DNA from: an uncultured Verrucomicrobiota bacterium
Lineage (GTDB): Bacteria > Verrucomicrobiota > Verrucomicrobiia > Limisphaerales > UBA1096
Assembly (NCBI GenBank): GCA_913045395.1
Contig: CAJWPV010000055.1
Coordinates: forward strand, 1 to 7,929
Length of the DNA stretch: 7,929 nucleotides
Direction of reading: 5' to 3'
The notes beneath the pieces are model-generated. The model worked only from the letters and a program-made list of their open reading frames with translations. It was not told the DNA's origin and did no database searches. Below, piece after piece: positions 1 through 5,689 of this stretch; within the stretch, counting starts at the first letter, position 1; the number at the start of each line of letters is the position of its first letter. The position numbers and the translations under genes are program-made.

Positions 1-261
1 TTGCGCGCCGCCGCTCTCCCAGAGCCGCCGCAACTCAACCGCCGACTCGTCGCGCTTGGCCAATAGCACGATACCGGTTGTCTCGCGGTCAAGCCGGTTG
101 ATCATGTGCGCCGCCGCCGCTTGCCCAAGGTGCAGGCGCACACGGCTGATCAGGCTACTCATCTCGTCGCCCTTGGTTGGGTGGCAAACCAGATCGGCCG
201 GCTTGTTGATCACCAGCAACTCGTCGTCCTCGTGGACGATCTCGAACAACGTGCCGCTCAT
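1..261 (-). CDS. RluA-family RNA pseudouridine synthase, N-terminal part (cut by left edge)
   Basis: This gene encodes the first 87 residues of a pseudouridine synthase of the RluA/RluC/RluD family, enzymes that isomerise specific uridines in rRNA or tRNA in the cytoplasm. The reading frame is open to the window edge. The protein begins directly with the catalytic-domain opening (FEIVHEDDELLVINKPADL, residues 6-24), so there is no S4 RNA-binding domain in front, as in the short RluA-like members. The family signature NRLDRETTGIVLLAK follows at residues 55-69; Asp58 is the expected catalytic aspartate. The usual His before Arg-Leu-Asp is replaced by Asn55. The ATG at 261 overlaps the stop of the PepSY gene as ATGA, which suggests translational coupling as the last visible gene of the pyrD cluster. 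The family call is firm; the subfamily and target uridine cannot be read from this fragment. Confidence 0.92.
   Translation of the reverse strand, partial: MSGTLFEIVHEDDELLVINKPADLVCHPTKGDEMSSLISRVRLHLGQAAAAHMINRLDRETTGIVLLAKRDESAVELRRLWESGGAQ
56..63. repeat. TTGGCCAA palindrome, copy 1
   Basis: The copy lies in the RluA-family gene and reads Leu-Ala-Lys on the coding strand, where it continues as TTGGCCAAGCGC. The base before it is A on that strand, so the palindrome does not extend to 10 bp. Confidence 0.9.
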
Positions 262-971
262 GCCGACGCGCGACCGAGCTTGCGGACGAGCCGGAACAGC
301 CAGATCGCCCAACCGGAGCCGACCGACAACAGGCCGAGCACAGAGAAACCGACGAGCCACGGTGTATTGAAATTGTCGCGTCCGGAGTAATCCATCGTGT
401 GCAGCATCCAGAAAAAATCAAACCGCCGCCAGGCATCGTTTCGCCGCGCGGCGATCGCGCCGGTCACCTGATCGATGTAGATGTGCGTGTTGTCGGCATC
501 TGCCAGGTCCACCCGCCATGCCGGCAGGTCGCGCCCACGAAACTCCGTTGGGGCATCGCCGGTGATCAGCGTGGCCTGTGTGACATCTGGTTTTTCAGTG
601 CGATCGCCTTGCGCGATTTGGCGGGCCTGCCCCTCGTCAATCACGAAAGCTTCGCCGCTTGCGGCATCGACCAGCGCCGAGCCGTCCTGGCCAAGGAGCC
701 GGTAGACCGGCTTGCCGAGCTGCGTGGTCAGCGTGACTTCGTGCACGCCGGCCAAGCCGCTGGTGGCGATGGCCTCGGCCGGCGAGGCGGCGATGCCGGT
801 AGCCGGCAGCGCGGGCGCGGCTGATTCGTCGCGGCCGTGGTTGCCGCGCACCCACTCGATGTCGTGCGTTGAAAATACAAACCCACCGGCGCACCAAAAC
901 AAAAGTTGCAGCCCGGTGATCAGTCCGAGCCAGCGGTGAAGCGCCAGGGTTGTGCGTTGTGAATTTTTCAT
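258..971 (-). CDS. PepSY-type membrane protein with two transmembrane helices
   Basis: The gene encodes a 237-residue inner-membrane protein of the PepSY-associated transmembrane type. The N-terminus has the typical LHRWLGLITGLQLLFW motif at the start of helix 1 (about residues 11-34). A periplasmic region follows, with a PepSY-like stretch at about 67-110 and a second at about 158-195 that contains HIYIDQVTGAI and FFWMLHTMDY. Helix 2 spans about 203-228 and ends in a basic cytoplasmic tail. His12 and His191 sit where related proteins keep conserved histidines. Relatives occur in membrane redox and iron-siderophore systems, but the substrate here is unknown and nothing nearby reveals it. The gene starts 6 bases after the leucine-rich-repeat gene and its TGA overlaps the next ATG. 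The sequence before the start has only a weak GGAA. The domain call is good; the function is open. Confidence 0.85.
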   Translation of the reverse strand: MKNSQRTTLALHRWLGLITGLQLLFWCAGGFVFSTHDIEWVRGNHGRDESAAPALPATGIAASPAEAIATSGLAGVHEVTLTTQLGKPVYRLLGQDGSALVDAASGEAFVIDEGQARQIAQGDRTEKPDVTQATLITGDAPTEFRGRDLPAWRVDLADADNTHIYIDQVTGAIAARRNDAWRRFDFFWMLHTMDYSGRDNFNTPWLVGFSVLGLLSVGSGWAIWLFRLVRKLGRASA

Positions 972-977
972 TTCAAT

Positions 978-1709
978 TTATTCCGGCATGCTGGCCGAGC
1001 GGTAAAAAATACGACACTTCGGCAGTGCCTTTTGCAGCCGCCGGACGCCTTCGACGGTCAGTCGCGTCCGGTGCAGATAGAGCGCCTGTAACTGCTTGAG
1101 CCTGGCTAGGCGCGGCACGCTTGCGTCAGTGATGCGCGTGTCGTGCAGCCACAGTTTTTGTAGCTGGCCAAGCGCGGCGAGCTGCCTTGTGCCCTTGTCG
1201 GTGATGCCGGTTTCGCCGAGGTGCAGTTCGGTCAGCCTGGTCAGCTTGGCCAGGTGCGCCAACGCCGCGTCGCTGATCTTGTTCCCGCGCAGGCCGAGGT
1301 AAACCAGCCGTTTCATTTTCGCGATGTGTTCCATGCCTGCATCGCTCACCCTGGTTTCGCCGATCGGCAGATGCTGGAGCCGCGGTAGTTTGCTCAGGTG
1401 CCCGAGCCCGGGGTCGCCGACTTGTGTCTGGTAAAGGTTGAGCCACTCGAGTTTGGCCAAACCGGCGAGGTGCGCGAGTCCGGCATCGCCAATCTTGGTT
1501 TGCTCAAGCGAGAGGTCGGTGAGGTGCCTGAAACCGGCGACGAGTTTCAGTTGGTCGTCGCTGATCTTCGAACGGTTGAGGTTGATCTTCGCAACCATGC
1601 CGCCTTTGGTGAACACGCCGCCGCCAAGCGCCCGGAGTTGGTCGGCATCGTCTGCCCTGGCCGTCCAGGCAGTCAACAGCAGCAACGCGCTTGGCCAGGC
1701 GGGGTTCAT
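978..1709 (-). CDS. Secreted leucine-rich-repeat protein, exact 24-residue repeats
   Basis: The gene encodes a 243-residue protein built almost wholly of leucine-rich repeats. Residues 1-19 (hydrophobic ALLLLTAW, then ARA before Asp20) look like a signal peptide, although no Lys or Arg precedes the hydrophobic core, so export is likely but not certain. Repeat units start at Leu63, 87, 111, 135, 159, 183 and 207, exactly 24 residues apart, with a weaker unit before them from about 39. Each unit has Leu at positions 1, 4 and 6, Thr or Asn near 9, Ile or Val at 11, Asp at 13 and then a helix rich in Ala and Leu. The final unit ends in LPKCRI, like a capping segment. Repeats of this kind are common in Planctomycetes and Verrucomicrobia and usually bind proteins; no enzyme domain is present. 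The ATG overlaps the pyrD stop as ATGA. The partner and role are unknown. Confidence 0.86.
   Translation of the reverse strand: MNPAWPSALLLLTAWTARADDADQLRALGGGVFTKGGMVAKINLNRSKISDDQLKLVAGFRHLTDLSLEQTKIGDAGLAHLAGLAKLEWLNLYQTQVGDPGLGHLSKLPRLQHLPIGETRVSDAGMEHIAKMKRLVYLGLRGNKISDAALAHLAKLTRLTELHLGETGITDKGTRQLAALGQLQKLWLHDTRITDASVPRLARLKQLQALYLHRTRLTVEGVRRLQKALPKCRIFYRSASMPE
1453..1460. repeat. TTGGCCAA palindrome, copy 2
   Basis: The copy is inside the leucine-rich-repeat gene and reads Leu-Ala-Lys (residues 84-86, just before a repeat boundary). It extends to the 10-bp palindrome TTTGGCCAAA, with different outer bases from the other copies. Confidence 0.9.
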
Positions 1710-2821
1710 TGTTCGGTTCCGACGGCTTGGCTGAGTTCCGTGAAGCCTTCACGGGCCAGCCGCTTGGTTAGTCCCTTCAGGATGATGCGTGTGATCTGCG
1801 GCCCTTCGTAAACCAAACCGGAGTAAATCTGCAGCAGCGATGCGCCGGCAGTGATTTTTTCCCAAGCGTCGTTGGCGTCAAAAATGCCGCCAACTCCGAT
1901 GAGCGGCACGCGGCCGCCCGACTGCTGGTAGAGGTGCCGGATGACTTCGGTGCTGCGCTTGGCCAAGGGGCGGCCGCTCAAGCCGCCGGTCTCGGCGTAA
2001 ATCCCGGTTTGGGCGGGACGCGCGATGGTGGTATTGGTGGCGACGAGGCCGGCGAGATTGTGCGGCTCGACCAACTCAAGAATCTGGTCGAGTGCCCCAA
2101 AACCCAGATCAGGCGCGACCTTAACGAGGATCGGCCGGTGGCTATCGTTGACCTCCTGCAACGCGCCGAGAATCTCGGCCAGCGCCGACTTGTCCTGCAA
2201 CTGCCGGAGGTTCGGCGTGTTCGGCGAGCTGACGTTGACGACAAAAAAGTCGGCGAGATTTTTCAGCAACCGAAACGAGTACAGGTAATCGGCGGGCGCA
2301 TCGGCGAGCGGCGTGACTTTGGATTTGCCAAGGTTGACGCCGACTGGGTGGCTGGGCCAGGCACCGGAGTCGCGACAGTCGCCGAGCCGCTCGGCCATTG
2401 TATTCGCGCCGGGATTGTTGAAGCCCATGCGGTTGATGAGCGCCTCGTCCTCGACCACGCGGAACATGCGCGGCTGCGGGTTGCCGGGCTGCCCGTGGCG
2501 CGTGACGCCGCCCAATTCACTGAAGCCAAGGCCCAGCGCGGCCCAGGCCGGGATCGCCGAGCCGCCCTTGTCCATGCCGGCGGCGAGGCCAAGCGGGTTG
2601 GGGAACGTCAGCCCGAACAACTCGATGGGTAGTCTAGGGCCGCGCAAAAAACATCCGGCCAAGCCCAGCGCCCAGCGCCTCCGAGCCGCCCAGGCGAGTT
2701 GGCTGATAACAAGGTTATGCGTCTCTTCAGGGTCGCGCTGAAAAAAGTTCGGTCGAACGAACCTCTTGTAGAGCCAAGACACAGGCGGATTGTCAGGCGG
2801 AGGCGCTGAGCCGTCGAGCAT
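1706..2821 (-). CDS. pyrD: Dihydroorotate dehydrogenase (quinone), class 2
   Basis: PyrD oxidises dihydroorotate to orotate with FMN and passes electrons to membrane quinone, the fourth step of pyrimidine synthesis. From the ATG at 2821 the protein has 371 residues; E. coli PyrD has 336. Visible marks are the N-terminal helix WLYKRFVRPNFFQRDPEETHN, which in class 2 enzymes docks to the membrane, the FMN loop NPLGLAAGMDKGG (about 75-87), NRMGFNNPG (130-138), VNVSSPNTPNLR (195-206) with Ser199 as the expected class 2 catalytic base, LVKVAPDL, ATNTT, GVGGI and LQIYSGLVYEGP near the C-terminus. The start is uncertain: TTG at 2833, ATG at 2821 and GTG at 2782 are all in frame and none has a good ribosome-binding site. 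GTG at 2782 fits the family N-terminus best; ATG was chosen as the stronger codon. It heads the leftward operon. Confidence 0.96.
   Translation of the reverse strand: MLDGSAPPPDNPPVSWLYKRFVRPNFFQRDPEETHNLVISQLAWAARRRWALGLAGCFLRGPRLPIELFGLTFPNPLGLAAGMDKGGSAIPAWAALGLGFSELGGVTRHGQPGNPQPRMFRVVEDEALINRMGFNNPGANTMAERLGDCRDSGAWPSHPVGVNLGKSKVTPLADAPADYLYSFRLLKNLADFFVVNVSSPNTPNLRQLQDKSALAEILGALQEVNDSHRPILVKVAPDLGFGALDQILELVEPHNLAGLVATNTTIARPAQTGIYAETGGLSGRPLAKRSTEVIRHLYQQSGGRVPLIGVGGIFDANDAWEKITAGASLLQIYSGLVYEGPQITRIILKGLTKRLAREGFTELSQAVGTEQ
1958..1967. repeat. CTTGGCCAAG palindrome, copy 3
   Basis: A perfect 10-bp palindrome within pyrD. It encodes Leu-Ala-Lys in the segment GRPLAKRST and continues as GCGC on the coding strand. 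Confidence 0.9.
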
Positions 2822-2824
2822 CGA

Positions 2825-2834
2825 CTTGGCCAAG
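2825..2834. repeat. CTTGGCCAAG palindrome, copy 4 (pyrD start)
   Basis: A perfect 10-bp palindrome at the pyrD start. It contains the alternative TTG start at 2833 and ends 4 bases before the ATG at 2821. It is either the first codons of pyrD or, with the ATG start, part of its untranslated leader. Confidence 0.9.
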
Positions 2835-2892
2835 CTCGCTGCTCATGGCTCCAGACGCAGAGAACCACAGAAAGAAACTGTAAACTTTTTTT

Positions 2893-2926
2893 CAGTTTGT
2901 CGCCGGGCCCCTGGGGCGACAGACTG
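2893..2926 (+). promoter_or_regulatory. 12-bp stem-loop in the rmuC leader
   Basis: CAGTTTGTCGCC at 2893-2904 pairs with GGCGACAGACTG at 2915-2926. In rmuC-sense RNA this gives 11 Watson-Crick pairs and one U-G pair (2897 with 2922) around a 10-base loop, GGGCCCCTGG. The stem ends 9 bases before the rmuC ATG, and its last G is the first base of GGTGG, the only ribosome-binding-like sequence there. It could limit translation or be a DNA operator between the divergent genes. It is not an intrinsic terminator: the T run lies before it on this strand, and on the other strand it is followed by A residues. The structure is read from the sequence; the function is inferred. Confidence 0.5.
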
Positions 2927-2935
2927 GTGGCGCTC

Positions 2936-4192
2936 ATGGAAAATCCGGAGATTTTTATTTACCTGCTCGTTGGCATTGCGCTGGGGGCGGTAATTGGCTG
3001 GCTGCTCGGCACGCGCAAGGGGGCCAGGGCCGAGGCCGAGAGCCGGGCGGCTGAACAGCGGCTTGAGGACCAGCGGAGGCAGTCCGAGGAGCAACTGGCC
3101 GCGCTCAAGGAGTCGTTCAAGGCGCTCAGCGCCGACGCACTCAAGGAGGCGCAGCCGGAACTAGTGCGCCTGGCCAATGAGACGCTTGGCAAGTTTCATG
3201 AGAGCGCAAAGGGCGACCTGAACACCAGCAGGGAAGCCGTGGCCAAGCTGCTCAAGCCTCTCGAGCAACACCTCGAGACCTACCAAAAACGACTGGCCCA
3301 AAGCGACACCAAGCAGGATACGCAGCTGGGTAAACTGCACGAACAACTCGAGGCGCTCAGCCAAAACAGCAAGTCGCTCTCGAGCGAGACGGAGCAGCTG
3401 CGGATGATCCTCAACTCCAGCCAGGCACGCGGCAAGTGGGGCGAGGCGACGCTACGTCGCGTGGTCGAGGCAGCCGGGCTGAGCAGCCACTGCGATTTCA
3501 GCGAACAAGCCGATTCCGGTGAGGGTCGACCGGACATGATCGTACATCTGCCTGAGGGTCGCCACATCGTTGTCGATGCCAAGGCGCCGGATTTGTCGTT
3601 TCTCAACGAGCTCGAGTCGGGCGACGCCGCTCAGCGCAAGACAGCCATCGAGCAGCACGGCAAAAAAATGAGGGAAACCATCAAGGCGTTGGCCGACCGC
3701 AACTACCCGCAGCACATCGACGGGGCGCTCGATTGCGTCGTGATGTTTGTGCCGGCAGAGTCACTTTTCAGCGCCGCGCTTGAGGGCGACCCGGACCTGA
3801 TCGTCTGGGCGGCCGAGCGCCGGATCACCCTCGCTACGCCGACTTCACTGATCGCGTTGTTAAGCTCCGTTAGGGTGAGTTGGCAATACCACTCTCAGTC
3901 TGAAAACGCCCGGGCCATTGCCGAGGCAGCGCAGCAGCTCTACAAGCGGATCGGCACCTTTATCACGCATTTCGACAAAATCCGCGCTGGCCTGGACCGC
4001 GCGAACAAGGCGTACAACGCAGCCGTCGGCAGCTACGAAAGCTCGATCAAACCAAGCGGCGAGCGAGTTAACAAACTGCAGGTCGGCGAGACCGAAGGCA
4101 AGGAACTCCCCGCCGTCGAGCCGGTGGCTGAGGTGTTGCGTAGCCTGCCTCCACCGGCCGAGGGCGAAACCGACCAAGCCAAGCAGGCCTGA
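2936..4192 (+). CDS. rmuC: RmuC-family DNA recombination/maintenance protein
   Basis: RmuC proteins are linked to limiting recombination at inverted repeats and carry a nuclease-like fold; the biochemical activity is poorly settled. This 418-residue protein has a membrane anchor at residues 6-25, a long charged coiled coil from about 28 to 160 with many Glu, Arg and Lys, and then the RmuC core. The core includes the invariant RGKWGE (165-170), GRPDMIVHLPEGRHIVVDAKAP with Pro199-Asp200 and Asp214-Ala-Lys216 in a PD-(D/E)XK-like arrangement, FVPAESLF, and LATPTSLIALL. The C-terminal tail is acidic and proline-rich. The ATG at 2936 was chosen because it places the anchor at the N-terminus; a TTG at 2897 in the same frame would add 13 residues encoded by the leader stem-loop. 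The gene stands alone, divergent from pyrD and convergent with the transporter gene. Confidence 0.95.
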   Translation: MENPEIFIYLLVGIALGAVIGWLLGTRKGARAEAESRAAEQRLEDQRRQSEEQLAALKESFKALSADALKEAQPELVRLANETLGKFHESAKGDLNTSREAVAKLLKPLEQHLETYQKRLAQSDTKQDTQLGKLHEQLEALSQNSKSLSSETEQLRMILNSSQARGKWGEATLRRVVEAAGLSSHCDFSEQADSGEGRPDMIVHLPEGRHIVVDAKAPDLSFLNELESGDAAQRKTAIEQHGKKMRETIKALADRNYPQHIDGALDCVVMFVPAESLFSAALEGDPDLIVWAAERRITLATPTSLIALLSSVRVSWQYHSQSENARAIAEAAQQLYKRIGTFITHFDKIRAGLDRANKAYNAAVGSYESSIKPSGERVNKLQVGETEGKELPAVEPVAEVLRSLPPPAEGETDQAKQA

Positions 4193-4193
4193 A

Positions 4194-4203
4194 CTTGGCC
4201 AAG
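4194..4203. repeat. CTTGGCCAAG palindrome, copy 5 (between genes)
   Basis: This copy begins 2 bases after the rmuC stop, in the 21-base convergent gap, so no protein sequence constrains it. It is followed by CAGG; GCCAAGCAGG occurs at 4178-4187 and again, 20 bases on, at 4198-4207. Confidence 0.9.
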
Positions 4204-4210
4204 CAGGAGG

Positions 4211-4233
4211 TGTTCACTGTTCACTGTTCACTG
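4211..4233. repeat. Triple tandem heptamer TGTTCAC
   Basis: TGTTCAC is repeated three times without change (4211-4217, 4218-4224, 4225-4231), followed by TG. The tract lies at the convergent end of rmuC and the transporter gene. On the minus strand it encodes the transporter C-terminus Val-Asn-Ser-Glu-Gln and its TGA stop. Confidence 0.9.
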
Positions 4234-5536
4234 CAGCGGGCTTGTCGTGGTCACGCACCGGTGGGAGGCCAAGCGCCATGAAGAACGGCACGATGAGAAA
4301 TGCCGCACCGACCCAGAACGGCATGGAGTTATCGAATTTCCAGTAGAGCAAGCCGCCCGTGATCGGGCCTATGGCACGGCTCAGCGAGCCAAGCGAACGG
4401 AACACGCCCAGCGACAATCCCTGCCGGTCTCCCGGCGTGTAGCGCGACACGAGCGAGTTGAGCGACGGCATGGTCATCCCGCTGCCGGCAGTCATGAGGA
4501 GCAGTCCGCCATACAGCATGGCTGTGCTCGTGGCATTGCCGATGATGAGAAAGCCGGGCAGCGTGCTACAGACGCCAGCCAACGCCGTTTGGCGCTCGCC
4601 CACGCGCTTGATGAGTTGCCGGGCCACTCCGCCTTGGAAAAAAATCAGTGACAAGCCGATAAAGACAAACATCCACGCGATGTTCACCGGCTTGAAGCCG
4701 AGCGTCTCCGTCGCAAAAAAGGCGATGGTAAACTCGACCGACGAAAATGCGCTCCAGTAAGCGAAGTATATCAGGTTGGTGCGAGCGACGCCCGGCAGGT
4801 GAATGCGCTTGAGCTGGGCGAACGGGTTGAAGCTGCGCTTGGCCAAGTGTTGCCCGCGCTTCTCCGGCGGCAAACTCTCGGAGAGGCGAAAAATTATCAG
4901 CACCCAGTTCACAGCGGCGATGGCCAGGGCGATAACCGCCGGGCCGGAAAAGGGATGGAGCGCCAGGCCGGACACGGCCTTGCCTGGCTCGACCAGCTGC
5001 CAACCGTAGGCAAACCCGCCGATGGCCGGGCCTAGGATGAAGCCCAGGCCAAGAGCGACGCCGATCAGGATCATGCCGGAGGCGCGGTTTTTGCCAGAGG
5101 TGATGTCCGCCGCGACAGCAGAGGCGGTGGAGATGTTCCCGGCCATGATGCCGCCAAGCGCGCGGCCTAGAACGAGCAGTGCAAAGCTCCCGGCGAACAC
5201 CCAGATCAGGTTTGCCAGCACGATGCCGCCGAGTGTCAAAATGAGCGTGGGCCGTCGGCCGCGCCTGTCCGAGTACGCCCCCCAGATCGGCGCGAAGATG
5301 AACTGCAAAAAACCGTACAGCGAGCCAAGCACGCCGCCGAACAGCGTCGCCACGGCGTTCTTGTCGTCCCCGGCGAACCGGCTCAGCCAGGCAACCAGCG
5401 AGCCAATCAGGCTCTCCTTTCCGTCCAGCTCAATGTAATAATCGAGCATCTCCGGGAAGAGCGGGAATATGATTGAGAACCCGACCACGTCAATGAACAC
5501 GGTCAGGAATACGATGAGCAGGGTGGGCTTCTTCAT
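4214..5536 (-). CDS. MFS transporter, TetA/TCR-like (DHA1-type) family
   Basis: The gene encodes a 440-residue inner-membrane transporter of the major facilitator superfamily with about 12 predicted helices. Helix 1, VFLTVFIDVVGFSIIFPLFP, resembles the start of TetA-type proteins, including an acidic Asp16. The loop after helix 2 holds motif A, GAYSDRRGRRPT (residues 86-97). Later helices contain GRALGGIMAGNIS and GLGFILGPAIGGFAYG, the latter resembling the antiporter motif of drug-proton exchangers. An insert of about 35 residues between helices 1 and 2 (about 33-67) is longer than in TetA. Proton-driven export of a small molecule is likely; the substrate is unknown and tetracycline resistance should not be assumed. 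The ATG at 5536 was chosen over an in-frame TTG at 5560 because the helix then starts after a short basic N-terminus. The stop lies 21 bases from the rmuC stop, and no hairpin with a T run separates the two genes. Confidence 0.93.
   Translation of the reverse strand: MKKPTLLIVFLTVFIDVVGFSIIFPLFPEMLDYYIELDGKESLIGSLVAWLSRFAGDDKNAVATLFGGVLGSLYGFLQFIFAPIWGAYSDRRGRRPTLILTLGGIVLANLIWVFAGSFALLVLGRALGGIMAGNISTASAVAADITSGKNRASGMILIGVALGLGFILGPAIGGFAYGWQLVEPGKAVSGLALHPFSGPAVIALAIAAVNWVLIIFRLSESLPPEKRGQHLAKRSFNPFAQLKRIHLPGVARTNLIYFAYWSAFSSVEFTIAFFATETLGFKPVNIAWMFVFIGLSLIFFQGGVARQLIKRVGERQTALAGVCSTLPGFLIIGNATSTAMLYGGLLLMTAGSGMTMPSLNSLVSRYTPGDRQGLSLGVFRSLGSLSRAIGPITGGLLYWKFDNSMPFWVGAAFLIVPFFMALGLPPVRDHDKPAAVNSEQ
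4838..4847. repeat. CTTGGCCAAG palindrome, copy 6
   Basis: A perfect 10-bp palindrome in the MFS gene. It encodes Leu-Ala-Lys in a cytoplasmic loop segment, GQHLAKRSFN, and continues as GCGC on the coding strand. Confidence 0.9.
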
Positions 5537-5582
5537 CCGCCAACAATCACGCGGTGCCAATGGCTTGGGCCGCGGGCCGCGC

Positions 5583-5610
5583 AGTCTAGGGCAGAGCGTT
5601 CACATTACAA
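5583..5610 (-). promoter_or_regulatory. Possible sigma70-like promoter for the MFS gene
   Basis: On the minus strand TTGTAA (5610-5605) and TAGACT (5588-5583) are separated by 16 bases, each matching the sigma70 consensus at four of six positions. The -10 element is about 46 bases before the transporter ATG. Matches of this quality also arise by chance, so this is only a candidate. In the rest of the 153-base divergent gap (5537-5689) I see no clear operator or rightward promoter. Confidence 0.22.
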
Positions 5611-5689
5611 CGCCTTTCCCCCCGCATCGTTGCGCTTAATAAAAGCCATTGCGCGGGCTTGGCGGGGGTCGTAAGTTTTCCGTAAATCA

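Noticed and set aside
1934..2632. Rightward frame of 232 codons inside pyrD
   Set aside because: It is antisense to conserved class 2 dihydroorotate dehydrogenase motifs and shows no domain of its own.
2881..2926. T run next to the rmuC stem-loop as an intrinsic terminator
   Set aside because: The T run precedes the stem in the rightward direction, and in the leftward direction the stem is followed by A residues, so neither strand has the hairpin-then-T order.
2608..2937. Leftward frame of 109 codons starting opposite the rmuC ATG, a possible pyrD leader peptide
   Set aside because: It runs more than 200 bases into pyrD in the wrong frame and its product has no resemblance to known proteins; pyrD motifs prove the other frame.
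4214..5536. Tetracycline resistance gene
   Set aside because: The protein has TetA-like motifs, but these are shared by many exporters of unknown substrate; the long insert after helix 1 and the chromosomal setting give no support for a resistance role.
2631..5592. Identical 10-mer AGTCTAGGGC at 2631-2640 and 5583-5592
   Set aside because: Many 10-mer pairs are expected by chance in a sequence of this length, and one copy is ordinary pyrD coding sequence.
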